Part shown: positions 37,235 through 49,755 of the stretch, one piece after another
Layout: the number at the start of each line of letters is the position of its first letter
How positions within the stretch are numbered: the first letter of the stretch is position 1
DNA from: Psychrobacter raelei
GTDB lineage: Bacteria > Pseudomonadota > Gammaproteobacteria > Pseudomonadales > Moraxellaceae
Reading direction: 5' to 3'
DNA: 64,000 nt
Assembly: GCF_022631235.3 (NCBI RefSeq)
Contig: NZ_CP093310.2
Span: forward strand, 930,001 to 994,000
Program-made: the position numbers and the translations under genes
Notes under the pieces: generated by a model
Seen by the model: only the letters and a program-made list of their open reading frames with translations
Database searches by the model: none
What the model was told of the DNA's origin: nothing

Positions 37235-38011
37235 TTATGAGAACAACACATTGACGTTTCTTATTATCATTACTATGCCGCTGATGACCATTAGAATCAG
37301 CAACATTATTCTAAACTGACTAATACTCATGCCCGCCAAAAATCGTTTACCAATGATATTGCCAATAACGGCACCTAGCCCTAACACCAGACCATATACC
37401 CAAAGCTTGGTAGTGATTACGCCAAAAAAACTGTAGCTTCCTATTTGTACAATACCGACAAAAAAAGAGTTAGCAGTTTTAGTGGCAATAAGATTTTCTT
37501 TTTCTAGTCCGGCATTCATATAAAAAGGATTGAGGATAGGACCGAGACCACCTACCAACGTACTCATAAATGCGACAATAAAGCCCAAAGGGATAAAACC
37601 TACTTTTGGCATATCAAATGTTTTACTTACCTTGCCAAATTTATATTGAAAAATAGTAGAGACTAAAAAAACGCCAACCAATAACTGAATCCAGTTTGCA
37701 TCTAACCGGCTAAAAACCAATGCTGCTAGCCACGCGCCTATGATGGCGCTTGGTACATAGTATTTGGTTAATGACCAATCAATAGCACTCCAGAATAAAT
37801 AAAGCCGTGAGGCATTACTAATAAGAGTAGCCAGATTAATGACAGGTGGTGCAATTGCTGTCCCTATCATCGAAGAGGTGACTGGTATCAACAACATGGC
37901 ACCGCCACCACCTGATACCGTAGAGATGATAAAAGCAATGATGCCAGCGACAAATAGGCCTACTAAATGCCAATGTGGGATGGTCTGCAATAGATCTAAA
38001 AAAATGCACAC
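37235..38011 (-). CDS. TauE/SafE-family anion permease
   Basis: 258 residues with about eight membrane helices. Family loops STVSGGGGAMLLIPVTSS and STLVGGLGPILNPFYM are visible, the inverted-repeat motifs of TauE/SafE exporters of sulfite or organic sulfonates/acids. No clear partners. It ends near 37235, 150 bp from the GntR gene, and converges with it. Confidence 0.88.
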   Translation of the reverse strand: MCIFLDLLQTIPHWHLVGLFVAGIIAFIISTVSGGGGAMLLIPVTSSMIGTAIAPPVINLATLISNASRLYLFWSAIDWSLTKYYVPSAIIGAWLAALVFSRLDANWIQLLVGVFLVSTIFQYKFGKVSKTFDMPKVGFIPLGFIVAFMSTLVGGLGPILNPFYMNAGLEKENLIATKTANSFFVGIVQIGSYSFFGVITTKLWVYGLVLGLGAVIGNIIGKRFLAGMSISQFRIMLLILMVISGIVMIIRNVNVLFS

Positions 38012-38075
38012 TATGAAATCCTATTCTAGGAGTGACACCAAATAATGATTTTTCACATAATCAATGCACAAATCC

Positions 38076-38140
38076 TGTGAGCACGCCACGCTTAACACAA
38101 CATCATAGAACATTAAGCCACCTGTCTGCATTCAGGCATA
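38076..38140. repeat. Decayed left end of a type-B-like IS
   Basis: TGTGAGCACGCCACGC then TTAACACAACATCAT...AGAA...ATTAAGCCACCTG aligns with the left end of the type B IS (4489-4560), with substitutions and small gaps. Same relative orientation as the right-end fossil at 30929-31003, but the order is right end, cargo, left end. Confidence 0.7.
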
Positions 38141-38181
38141 CGAAGTTTGGGCGATTAGGCCATTTAAGAGGCTGTTTATTG

Positions 38182-38826
38182 CTAGTGCGGTGCATCAGGT
38201 TGGTTCATAGGCTCAGCATCAATAAATGCTTTGATCGTACGACAGCGTTCATCAATGCGCATAATGTTGGGGAAAGGGGTTAAATCAACTTTGAAGCGAC
38301 GCGCCGAATAGATTTGTGGAATCAAATAGCAATCGGCAAAAGTTGGGCGGTTGCCATAACAAAAATCTTCTCGAGCACTGTCTTTGGCCAATAACGTCTC
38401 AAGTGCAGTAAAACCATCAGAAATCCAGCGTTGACACCACAATAGAACCTGTTCTTCATCGACCGATAACTCGTTGCGTAAATACTGCAAGATGCGGCGG
38501 TTATTAATAGGGTGAATATCGCAGCCAACCATGGCGCTTAGTGCGCGCACTTTCATGCGGCCAGCGGCATCTTTAGGCAATAAAGGTGTTTCTGGATAGG
38601 TCTCCTCTAACCACTCTAAAATAGCCGGGCTTTGAAACAGCATTAGATCATCTGTTTGTAGCGCAGGTACCAAACCTTGCGGATTAATCGCTTTGAAGGC
38701 CGATTCTAGCTGCTCATCTTGGGCTAAGTTAACAGAGATGTTGTCATAATCTAGGCCTTTAAGGTTCATGGCAATACGCGTACGATGTGACGTACCGCTA
38801 CGAAAGTAACCATATAAAGTCATCAT
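38182..38826 (-). CDS. Maleylpyruvate/maleylacetoacetate isomerase (zeta-class GST), copy 1
   Basis: 214 residues. Thioredoxin-like N-terminus with the zeta-GST motif FRSGTSHRTRIAMNLKGL, NPQGLVPALQT and QSPAILEWLEETYP. C-terminal helical domain with DIHPINNRRILQYLRNEL and FCYGNRPTFADCYLIPQI. Uses glutathione to isomerise maleylpyruvate to fumarylpyruvate in gentisate breakdown. Strong similarity by eye to the second copy at 42610-43257. Divergent from the IclR gene. AGGAG lies eight bases before the ATG. Confidence 0.88.
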   Translation of the reverse strand: MMTLYGYFRSGTSHRTRIAMNLKGLDYDNISVNLAQDEQLESAFKAINPQGLVPALQTDDLMLFQSPAILEWLEETYPETPLLPKDAAGRMKVRALSAMVGCDIHPINNRRILQYLRNELSVDEEQVLLWCQRWISDGFTALETLLAKDSAREDFCYGNRPTFADCYLIPQIYSARRFKVDLTPFPNIMRIDERCRTIKAFIDAEPMNQPDAPH

Positions 38827-38872
38827 AATTGTTCTCCTAAGTTTCTTTCTTTCAAGTGTTTAAGATAAATGA

Positions 38873-38927
38873 CGGTTAATAATTAACGGTGACTGTTTAA
38901 TCTCTTTAACCGTGTTAATAATTAATC
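38873..38927. promoter_or_regulatory. Paired palindromic sites, likely IclR operators
   Basis: GTTAATAATTAAC at 38875-38887 is a perfect palindrome. GTTAATAATTAA recurs at 38914-38925. Both lie between the divergent isomerase and IclR genes, where an autoregulating IclR protein would bind. Confidence 0.55.
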
Positions 38928-39035
38928 ATTGTGTATATAATTACATAATAAGTAATATGACCATGTTTTAATCAATAATTACCGTTATTAAGGTATTTAC
39001 TGCACTTGACAAAGCACTATTTAACTGAGGGTATA

Positions 39036-39869
39036 ATGTCAGCAAAAGAATCAACACCTAAAAATCAAAATGGCGTACAGTCGCTTGAGATCGGACTCTC
39101 AATTTTAGATATACTCATTGATCATCACGAACCTATGATGCTCAAAGACATTGCTCAATCAATGGGAATGCATCCTGCAAAAATGCATCGCTACTTGGTC
39201 AGTCTCATTCGTAAAGACTATGCACGAAAACTAAGTGATGGACGCTACGGACTTGGCAATCGAGGTAACACGCTAGGCCCCATCAGTCTGGATCAAGGCA
39301 GTCTTTTGCAGCGTATCATGGATGCCGCAACCGAAATCAAAGACACGGTTCATTGCGGTGTACAAATTGCCAAATGGTTTAACGAGGGGCCAATTGTTAT
39401 TCACTCGTTCGAACCGGACAGACCGATCAGTATCATTACTCGCATAGGGTCGCGTATGCCATTGACGTCTTCTGCCACAGGTAGGCTATTTGCCAGCTAT
39501 CAGCCTGATACCCTCATTAAGCCATTGGTGCGCTCAGAGTGGCAAGATGATGGGCATAATCCTCTCTTTAATAAGCCTACTGATTTGAATGCTAAATGGC
39601 AAGATTTTACTCAGCTACAAACCGATATTCGTTCGCAAGGTTATGCAACGGTGACAGGTGATATGCTCATGGGTATTAACGCAATCAGCATTCCGGTTAT
39701 CCCTTCAGCGCCTAAAGCCGATGAAACTGAGCGCTCACTTATTGAACAGACACCGCTGGAATATGCAATCACCATTATTGGTACGCCTGAGCAATTGCCG
39801 CTAGGTAACGGTGACATCATAGATGCCGTACGTTCAATCGCTAAGCGTTATCAGATTAGCCAGTTTTAA
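39036..39869 (+). CDS. IclR-family transcriptional regulator
   Basis: 277 residues from the ATG at 39036 (GAGGG just upstream). N-terminal winged HTH (EPMMLKDIAQSMGMHPAKMH, RYLVSLIRKDYARKLSDGRYGLG) and a C-terminal GAF-like effector domain (IGSRMPLTSSATGRLFASY, GDMLMGINAISIPVI). IclR proteins commonly govern aromatic-acid catabolism. It is divergent from isomerase copy 1, with palindromic sites between them. Confidence 0.9.
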   Translation: MSAKESTPKNQNGVQSLEIGLSILDILIDHHEPMMLKDIAQSMGMHPAKMHRYLVSLIRKDYARKLSDGRYGLGNRGNTLGPISLDQGSLLQRIMDAATEIKDTVHCGVQIAKWFNEGPIVIHSFEPDRPISIITRIGSRMPLTSSATGRLFASYQPDTLIKPLVRSEWQDDGHNPLFNKPTDLNAKWQDFTQLQTDIRSQGYATVTGDMLMGINAISIPVIPSAPKADETERSLIEQTPLEYAITIIGTPEQLPLGNGDIIDAVRSIAKRYQISQF

Positions 39870-40051
39870 TTTAATCTAAGCTTTTGTTTGATGAGTGGCA
39901 AGTCCGAGCTCACCTGTGCGTAGTACATTTTTAGTCCTGCGCAAAGGTAGCTTAAGCCCAGCTCTCCATCAGGCGTCTTTATAAAACGGTGCTTGGGACA
40001 ATCTCCCCAGCACAGTGATAAAAAATCACATGTCAGACAAAGTGTTGGCAA
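39866..40051 (-). pseudogene. Remnant of a radical-SAM anaerobic sulfatase-maturating enzyme (C-terminal tail)
   Basis: A 61-codon frame without a true start matches the SPASM-type C-terminus of AtsB/anSME proteins: PTLCLTCDFLSLCWGDCPKH, then FIKTPDGELGLSYLCAGLK. It has the cysteine spacing that binds auxiliary Fe-S clusters. Everything before is gone, and the upstream sequence belongs to another gene remnant. Family call from memory of the motif. Confidence 0.65.
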
Positions 40052-40182
40052 TGGAGAATCGTGAGGGTATCGTTACTGCAGGTCAAGTCGTCGGCTTAAT
40101 GGATGATATTTCAACCTGTGCTGCACTATTAGATCGCATTGTCGCTGATTGTAAGCAGCGATTGTTTATCGCCTCAAGCTAG
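40042..40182 (+). pseudogene. Remnant of a nitronate-monooxygenase-like gene (C-terminal tail)
   Basis: A short frame (MENREGIVTAGQVVGLMDDI..., LLDRIVADCKQRL, stop at 40182) resembles the extreme C-terminus of nitronate monooxygenases, where an AGQ-VGLI-D-P pattern is followed by a final helix. Only about 45 codons remain, joined back to back with the sulfatase-maturase tail. Confidence 0.5.
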
Positions 40183-40257
40183 ATGGCATAGGCCATCCTG
40201 AGGGCTGCGTTGTGTATGGTACGGGGCTTGATCTTTTTGGCTGAAGATAAATGGTAG

Positions 40258-41166
40258 TTAGCTGTCATTATCTTGGTGAAACAAGGCATAACACACCTGT
40301 CTTAGCCACTGATTATCAGGATTTGCATGCATCCGTTCGTGCCAGTGCTGCTTTACCTGATATTTGGGAATGTCTAAGGGGAGGGGCAAAGTGTGGAGAC
40401 GGTTTTCTTGTAACAGTAATTTGGCCAATTTATCAGGCAACGTGGCGACCAAATCAGTCTGTTGAATAATTAACCCCACGCCTAGATACGTGGGTAAGGT
40501 GATGGCGATATGACGTTTTATATGTCGCCGTCGTAAATGGTCTTCAAGAAGATAGTGACCTGTTCCACTGGATATCACGTCCGCATGCTGCTCTTGTTGA
40601 TAGGCTTCAAGTGTTAACGTATTTTGTGTGAGTCGTGGATGGTCTTGACGAACCACTACCGAATAATGCTGCTCAAAAAAGGTTTGTTGAAAAAAGCCTG
40701 CTTCAAGATGTGGAATATAACCAATTGCCAAATCAATTTCACCACTACTCATCCGTGAGGGGGTGTCGCTATTAATGGCAGAGATATCAAGCTTGGTATG
40801 AGGCGCATGCTGTTTTAGATATTTTATCAATTTAGGCACAATAATCATGTGACTGATATCAGTCATACTGATATGAAATCTTCGTGATGAATTTTTTGGT
40901 TCAAAGTGATGTGTATAGTCATTAACTGCGCGAATATGCTGCAGCGCATTATTAACTAAAGGAAATAAATTTTGTGCCGTTTGGGTAGGCTGCATTTGAT
41001 TGCCCACTCTCACAAATAATGGATCATCAAAATGCTGGCGTAATTTATTTAAGCCCAGACTTGCAGCGGGCTGCCCTATATCCAGCTTTTGTGCAGCTTT
41101 GGAGATGGTATTCTGCTGATAGATGGCTTGGAACAGTAATAACAGCCTGACATCAATATCAAACAT
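40258..41166 (-). CDS. LysR-family regulator, probable controller of the gentisate genes
   Basis: 302 residues. Winged HTH KAAQKLDIGQPAASLGLNKL, then FDDPLFVRVGNQM, followed by the effector-binding fold (ISMTDISHMIIVPKLIKYL; AIGYIPHLEAGFFQQTFFE). The N-terminal type (FDIDVRLLLLFQAIYQ) is of the NahR/NodD sort that responds to aromatic acids. Divergent from the gentisate dioxygenase gene, which it probably activates. Confidence 0.9.
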   Translation of the reverse strand: MFDIDVRLLLLFQAIYQQNTISKAAQKLDIGQPAASLGLNKLRQHFDDPLFVRVGNQMQPTQTAQNLFPLVNNALQHIRAVNDYTHHFEPKNSSRRFHISMTDISHMIIVPKLIKYLKQHAPHTKLDISAINSDTPSRMSSGEIDLAIGYIPHLEAGFFQQTFFEQHYSVVVRQDHPRLTQNTLTLEAYQQEQHADVISSGTGHYLLEDHLRRRHIKRHIAITLPTYLGVGLIIQQTDLVATLPDKLAKLLLQENRLHTLPLPLDIPKYQVKQHWHERMHANPDNQWLRQVCYALFHQDNDS

Positions 41167-41342
41167 ATGGTCTTTCCTAGTTGTTTATTTCACTTTAAAT
41201 AAGCTTGTTTTAGAAGTGCCGTGGCTGTTTTAACCGCCAAGCGGATGCTTGATAAGATGTATTGTAGCAAGGTTATTAATATTTTTAATAGAGTGAATTA
41301 TTTTGATTGCATAGATGAAACAGATAGTGGGTGATACAGTAT

Positions 41343-41365
41343 AAAAATAGTCAATCACTATTTTT
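41343..41365. promoter_or_regulatory. Inverted repeat upstream of gentisate dioxygenase
   Basis: Perfect 9-bp arms AAAAATAGT / ACTATTTTT around CAATC, ending 14 bp before the dioxygenase ATG. It is either an operator or a 5'-UTR hairpin. The ribosome site GGAG follows directly. Confidence 0.55.
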
Positions 41366-41379
41366 ATGGAGTCTCCCTC

Positions 41380-42429
41380 ATGGAAGAGTTAGCCACCTTG
41401 GCAGATTTGCCAGCCGATTATGTCACAGACATTAACAGTAAAAATTTGGTTCCACTTTGGCCAAGCCTACGTGATGTTCTTCCTCCTCTGAGTCCTAAAC
41501 CTCGTACCAAGCCCACGCTTTGGGCGTATAAAGATATTCGTGGACCGCTTTTAAAGTCTGGTGAGTTAACACCGGTTGAAAAAGCGGAGCGTCGAGTATT
41601 GGTACTGGCTAACCCTGGGCTTGGACTTGACAATATGTCAGCAAGTCCGGTGATTTATCTGGGCATGCAGTTGCTACTGCCAGGTGAATGGGCGCCTTCT
41701 CATCGTCACACCCCCAATGCCGTACGCTTAATTGTTGAAGGGGATGGGGCGTACACCACCATTGATGGGATAAAATGCCCCATGGAACATGGTGACTTGA
41801 TTTTAACCCCCTCTGGTACTTGGCATGAACATGGTCACGATGGCGATGAGCCTGTCATTTGGTTAGATATTTTAGATTTGCCGCTGGTTTATTATAGCGA
41901 AGCTACCTATGTAGAGCCTATCGGTCGCCAACAAGTCGAGTCCACCTCCATCAACTCTCCCTATGTCAATGGGATCGTACCTGTCAAAAACTTTGTCCGT
42001 AATGATGCGGCATATCCCATCTTACGTTATCGCTGGCGTGATGTTAAACATGCGCTGCACACGATAGCTGAGAATGAGCCAGACGTTGAAATCGTACAAG
42101 TAGCGTATACCAACCCTGAAAATGGTCAACCTGCTGAGCAGATTATCGGCTTTAGCTGTATCATGCTACGCCCCAATGAAACGGTTAAGCTTGTCAAGCG
42201 CTCGTGTGCCATGGCGTTTCATGTCATCGATGGTGATATGAAAATGACCATCAATAATGCAAATGACGTACAAGACTTTACCATGACACGCTCTGACACC
42301 AGTGTAGCCCCTTGTTTTGCCGAGGTCGACTTAACGAACTTAAGCGACAAGCCTTGCTACGTCTTTGTGGCAGATGAAGCCCCATTCCAGCAAAAAATTG
42401 GGGTGTATTCGGAGCGTGAACGGGGTTAG
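41380..42429 (+). CDS. Gentisate 1,2-dioxygenase
   Basis: 349 residues, bicupin, usual family size. The first cupin has the iron ligands in SHRHTPNAVRLIVEGDGAY and GTWHEHGHDGDEPVIWLD. The N-terminal segment LWPSLRDVLPP and KPTLWAYKDIRGPLLKSGEL is typical of gentisate and related ring-cleaving enzymes. Opens gentisate to maleylpyruvate using Fe(II) and O2. Followed by the isomerase, hydrolase and transporter in one direction, forming a gentisate operon. Confidence 0.92.
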   Translation: MEELATLADLPADYVTDINSKNLVPLWPSLRDVLPPLSPKPRTKPTLWAYKDIRGPLLKSGELTPVEKAERRVLVLANPGLGLDNMSASPVIYLGMQLLLPGEWAPSHRHTPNAVRLIVEGDGAYTTIDGIKCPMEHGDLILTPSGTWHEHGHDGDEPVIWLDILDLPLVYYSEATYVEPIGRQQVESTSINSPYVNGIVPVKNFVRNDAAYPILRYRWRDVKHALHTIAENEPDVEIVQVAYTNPENGQPAEQIIGFSCIMLRPNETVKLVKRSCAMAFHVIDGDMKMTINNANDVQDFTMTRSDTSVAPCFAEVDLTNLSDKPCYVFVADEAPFQQKIGVYSERERG

Positions 42430-42609
42430 TCGTCGTTTGACCAACACATATTGACCAACACATTAAAAATAAAACGCTGATATCAAAAGCTCACGTTTGT
42501 TAACTAGGGGGCTATTTTACGCCCTATTATAAAGGGTGAATAGATGAATGTCGTTTTATTGAATTTTTTCAAATCAATGAAGGTCGTACCGGTAAATTAA
42601 GGAATAGCC

Positions 42610-43257
42610 ATGAAGCTCTACAATTTTTTTAGAAGTGGTACATCGCACCGTACTCGTATTGTATTGAACCTAAAAGGGCTGGATTATGATTATGTGGCGG
42701 TAAGTCTTGCTAAAGAGGAGCACTTACAACCTGCATTTAAAGCATTAAATCCTCAAGGACTTGTGCCAGTTCTCCAAACAGACGATACGTTATTATTTCA
42801 AAGCCCTGCCATCATTGAATGGCTTGAAGAGCAGTATCCTGATCCTGCATTACTGCCTAAAGATCCTTTTGAGCGTGCTCACGTACGTGCGTTAGCAGCA
42901 ATGGTAGGCTGCGATATCCATCCCATCAACAACCGTCGTATTTTGCAATACCTTCGCAATAAATTGCACCAAGATGAAGAAGCGGTATTAACGTGGTGTA
43001 AGCAGTGGATTAACGATGGTTTTACTGCCCTAGAGCAAATCCTTAGCGAAGATAAGAGCCGTCAAGGTTTTTGTTTTGGTGACACACCGACCATCGCTGA
43101 TGCCTATTTAATTCCACAAATTGAATCTGCAAAACGCTTTGAGGTGGATTTGACCCCATACCCCTTAATTCGTGAAGTAGAAGCCAATTGTATGCAGTTA
43201 CCAGCGTTTATTGATGCTGCCCCGTTTAAGCAACCTGATGCCCCTGCTAAGGTATAA
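42610..43257 (+). CDS. Maleylpyruvate isomerase (zeta-class GST), copy 2
   Basis: 215 residues. FRSGTSHRTRIVLNLKGLDY, NPQGLVPVLQTDD, FQSPAIIEWLEE and HPINNRRILQYLRNKL give the zeta-GST fold. It converts maleylpyruvate from the dioxygenase to fumarylpyruvate. It sits 180 bp after the dioxygenase and 38 bp before the hydrolase gene, so this copy is the pathway enzyme. Copy 1 lies apart at 38182-38826. Confidence 0.92.
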   Translation: MKLYNFFRSGTSHRTRIVLNLKGLDYDYVAVSLAKEEHLQPAFKALNPQGLVPVLQTDDTLLFQSPAIIEWLEEQYPDPALLPKDPFERAHVRALAAMVGCDIHPINNRRILQYLRNKLHQDEEAVLTWCKQWINDGFTALEQILSEDKSRQGFCFGDTPTIADAYLIPQIESAKRFEVDLTPYPLIREVEANCMQLPAFIDAAPFKQPDAPAKV

Positions 43258-43295
43258 AGCATCACTAATTAAATGATTAAAAATAAGGAGTTACC

Positions 43296-44000
43296 ATGAG
43301 CCAAGTCGTCGCCCCTATGAATGCCGTTGAGTTACCCATTCATGGCAGTCAAGATACCTTTCCTGTTCGCCGTATTTATTGTGTAGGACGCAATTATGCC
43401 GCCCACGCCAAAGAGATGGGCTTTGACCCTAACCGCGAACCACCATTTTTCTTTTGTAAGCCTAATGATGCTGAATCAATTCTGCCAATAAAAGCAGGTG
43501 AAAATTATCAGCTACCTTATCCGGATCAGACCCAAAACTACCATTATGAAGTTGAACTGGTAGTGGCTATTGGAAAACAAGGTAAAAATATTAGTGTTGA
43601 GAGTGCTAAAGACCATATCTATGGCTACGCAGTTGGCCTTGACATGACACGTCGTGATTTACAGATGAAAATGCGTGAAATGGGCCGTCCTTGGGAAATC
43701 GGTAAGGCATTTGATTACTCTGCGCCAATTGGTGAGATTTATCCGCTAAGTGATGTTGGTGAAATCAACCAAGCTGATATTAAATTGACTGTTAATGGTG
43801 AGACTAAACAGCACAGCGATGTCAACCACTTGATCTGGGATGTGTCTGAGACTATTGCTGAGCTGTCTAAACTTTTTGAGTTACGAGCTGGCGATTTAAT
43901 TTTCACTGGTACACCTGAAGGGGTGGGGGCAGTGGTCAAAGGCGATACCATGGTTGCTGAGGTTGAAGGACTGGGCAAGATTGAAGTCACTGTGGTATAG
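43296..44000 (+). CDS. Fumarylpyruvate hydrolase (FAH family)
   Basis: 234 residues. Fumarylacetoacetase-like fold with the motifs YCVGRNYAAHAKEMG, FFFCKPNDAESI, HYEVELVVAIGK (metal-binding glutamates) and FTGTPEGVGAVVKGD. Cleaves fumarylpyruvate to fumarate and pyruvate, the last step of the gentisate route. AAGGAG before the ATG. Tight spacing to the isomerase supports one operon. Confidence 0.92.
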   Translation: MSQVVAPMNAVELPIHGSQDTFPVRRIYCVGRNYAAHAKEMGFDPNREPPFFFCKPNDAESILPIKAGENYQLPYPDQTQNYHYEVELVVAIGKQGKNISVESAKDHIYGYAVGLDMTRRDLQMKMREMGRPWEIGKAFDYSAPIGEIYPLSDVGEINQADIKLTVNGETKQHSDVNHLIWDVSETIAELSKLFELRAGDLIFTGTPEGVGAVVKGDTMVAEVEGLGKIEVTVV

Positions 44001-44237
44001 ACGAACCATTTTTTATTCCATAAGCCATTCCCTTGTTCAACGATGATCATGTGATTCATTTAAATCACTGTGAGAAAAGTGATGGATAAACATAGATAGT
44101 GAGGTTTGATTTTTAAACATTTAAAAAGGTGATTAAGACTTCTGACTCACTATCTATAGGTTTATTGATGTTGCTCGTTGATAGTAGATGAGTGCTTTGA
44201 AAAGTATTTTAAAGTAGGTGTTAAACAAGGATGTTAC

Positions 44238-45554
44238 ATGAAATCAATCGTATTAAAGGATTTTATTGATAGTCGAGCGCTTGGCAATCGTCAGAAGTCT
44301 ATTATAGCCCTATGTATGGCCCTAATGATTTTGGACGGTTATGATATACAAGCGATGGCTTATGCCGCCCCTCTAATTATTAGTGATTGGCAAATTGACA
44401 AAACCATGTTGGGTGTGGTGTTCAGCTCAAGCTTGGTTGGTTTGTTCTTTGGTTCATTGTTGATTAGTAATTTGTCAGATCGCTTTGGGCGTCGTATCAT
44501 TTTGCTAATCTCAACCTTACTGTTTTCGATATTTATGTTAGTCACGCCAATGGCTCATAACCTAGAGCAATTGGCGATTTTGCGTTTTGTGACGGGTATT
44601 TTTTTGGGCGGTATTATGCCCAATGCTATGGCATATTGTGCTGAGATTGTGCCAAGCAAATACCGTGTGTTTACAATGATTATGATCTCATCAGGCTTTA
44701 CCATTGGTGCAATGCTAGGTGGTTTTGTGGCAACGTGGTTGAAGGCTTATGGGTGGCAAGCAATCTTTTATTTTGGTGGTATCGTCCCCTTAATTTTGTT
44801 TGTAATCATGTTTCTGGCCTTGCCCGAGTCGTTACAATTCTTGGCCTCAAAGCCCAATAATGAGAGCAAGATAAAGTCAATATTACAGCGCTTTTATCCC
44901 AGTGCTACTATATCTAATGACACCACTATCATATTACCTAAGAATGAAACGGTTAAAGCCTCACCAATAGAATTATTTAAAGAAAATCGCAGCTTTTTTA
45001 CCATCACTATCTGGATTGCCAGTATGATGAACTTGATGAGCTTGTACTTTTTATCAAGTTGGCTACCGACGCTGGGTATGGAGGCAGGACTTACCACCAC
45101 TCAAGCGTTAATGATAGGCTCAACGTTACAATTTGGCGGTACAGTGGGTAGTTTATTGATGGGAACACGCATCAATAAGCTGGGCTTTTATAAAGTATTA
45201 ATTCCCATCTTTATAGTGGCTGCTCTTAGTGTTGCAATGATTGGCTTTAGTGCAGGCAGTATTGTAGTGCTATTTATTGTGGTGTTTATTGCAGGGTTCA
45301 CGGTTGTCGGTGGACAACCTACACTTAATGCGTTGTCTGCTGAACGCTATCCTACCTTGCTACGTACAACAGGTGTAGGCTGGAGCTTGGGAATTGGTAG
45401 AATTGGATCGATGATAGGCCCGGTTATTGGCGGCTTGCTCTCAAAATCTTTAACATTAAGTACACTGTTTTTATTTGCAGCAGTGCCTTCAATTGTGGTA
45501 GTTATAATGATGATAATGCAAGCAAGACACCCTGGTAGTAAGTCTGAGCTTTAG
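44238..45554 (+). CDS. AAHS-family MFS transporter for aromatic acids
   Basis: 438 residues from the ATG at 44238 (AAGG seven bases upstream); the frame continues to 44178 without a better start. Twelve helices. First helix with the DGYDIQAMAYAAPLI motif needed for aromatic-acid/H+ symport, then LSDRFGRRIILLIS, the A-type MFS loop. Likely imports gentisate, salicylate or a hydroxybenzoate to feed the operon upstream. The exact substrate cannot be told. Confidence 0.88.
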   Translation: MKSIVLKDFIDSRALGNRQKSIIALCMALMILDGYDIQAMAYAAPLIISDWQIDKTMLGVVFSSSLVGLFFGSLLISNLSDRFGRRIILLISTLLFSIFMLVTPMAHNLEQLAILRFVTGIFLGGIMPNAMAYCAEIVPSKYRVFTMIMISSGFTIGAMLGGFVATWLKAYGWQAIFYFGGIVPLILFVIMFLALPESLQFLASKPNNESKIKSILQRFYPSATISNDTTIILPKNETVKASPIELFKENRSFFTITIWIASMMNLMSLYFLSSWLPTLGMEAGLTTTQALMIGSTLQFGGTVGSLLMGTRINKLGFYKVLIPIFIVAALSVAMIGFSAGSIVVLFIVVFIAGFTVVGGQPTLNALSAERYPTLLRTTGVGWSLGIGRIGSMIGPVIGGLLSKSLTLSTLFLFAAVPSIVVVIMMIMQARHPGSKSEL

Positions 45555-45648
45555 TGACTTAATTTCAGATACGATCTCAGTTACGTTTAAATAAAAAGCT
45601 AAGACCATAGGGTATTAACGAACAATAATCTAACAAGGAATTGCCAAC

Positions 45649-48823
<3,175 letters not shown>

Positions 48824-48986
48824 AGTTGGCAAGACTTGTCACCCTAGGGCGGCAGTTTGCAATACCAGTGCTAACAATACTAACACTCTCGTCAGTACTA
48901 ACATCCTGATGAGGCTTACGACAGCTCATCGCTAAATAACATCATAAAGGGTTGTTTCATACTGCTCTAACCCTGTGGATTATTAA

Positions 48987-49755
48987 ATGACCCAAATAAT
49001 GAGCAAACACATCATTCGTGAGCAACGACGAATAGAGAACAAGCGCCGTATGGTATTGTTGGTGTTTGCGATAGCGTGTCTTGTGGGACTGGTTTTGGAT
49101 GTGATGACTGGTCCTTCGATGCTGCCTGTAAGGGATGTGATTGAGGCTTTATTACGCTTAAGCGCACGCATACCATTATCTATGATTTGCGTCTGCCTAT
49201 TGCTTTGATGGCATTATTGATTGGTGCCTCACTTGGGGCGGGCGGCGCTGAAATGCAAACCTTATTAAATAACCCGATGGCCAGCCCTTATACATTGGGG
49301 TTGGCCGCCGCCGCAGGGTTTGGCGCGTCATTGGTGATTGCCTTTGGCGGCTTTGGGTTGCCTTTGCAATATGCGGTGCCGATCGGGGCATTCGCCATGA
49401 CCATGCTGGCCTCAGCAGTACTGTTCTTATTCGCCTCTTTAAGCAGTTTGCCGCCGCTACTTTGATTTTGGTGGAGATTGCACTTTTGTTTATTTTTCAA
49501 TCGCTATTATCCTTGGTGCAATTTATCGCATCCCCTGAAGTCTCCCAACAAATTCTATTTTGGCTCTTTGGTAACCTCAACAAAGCCACCTGGACCAACC
49601 TTGCCGTGGTTGCTGTGGTCAGTACGGTGTGTATTACCTTACTTATGCGAGATGGTTGGCAATTAACCGCGCTACGTCTGGGCGAAGAAAGAGCAGCGGC
49701 CCTTGGTGTCAACTTAACAAGGCTGCGGATCAGAACCCTTATTTTGGTGGCTATG
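48987..49755 (+). pseudogene. FecCD-type iron/siderophore ABC permease, decayed
   Basis: Begins like a FecCD permease (RRMVLLVFAIACLVGLVLDV). It then has a frameshift near 49160-49170, continues in another frame (YDLRLPIALMALLIGASLGA, MQTLLNNPMASPYTLGLAAA), and shifts again near 49450 before FWLFGNLNKATW and RLGEERAAALGVNLTRLR. Finally the frame joins the binding protein, so the last transmembrane part is missing. Two frameshifts and a deletion: not functional. Confidence 0.85.
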
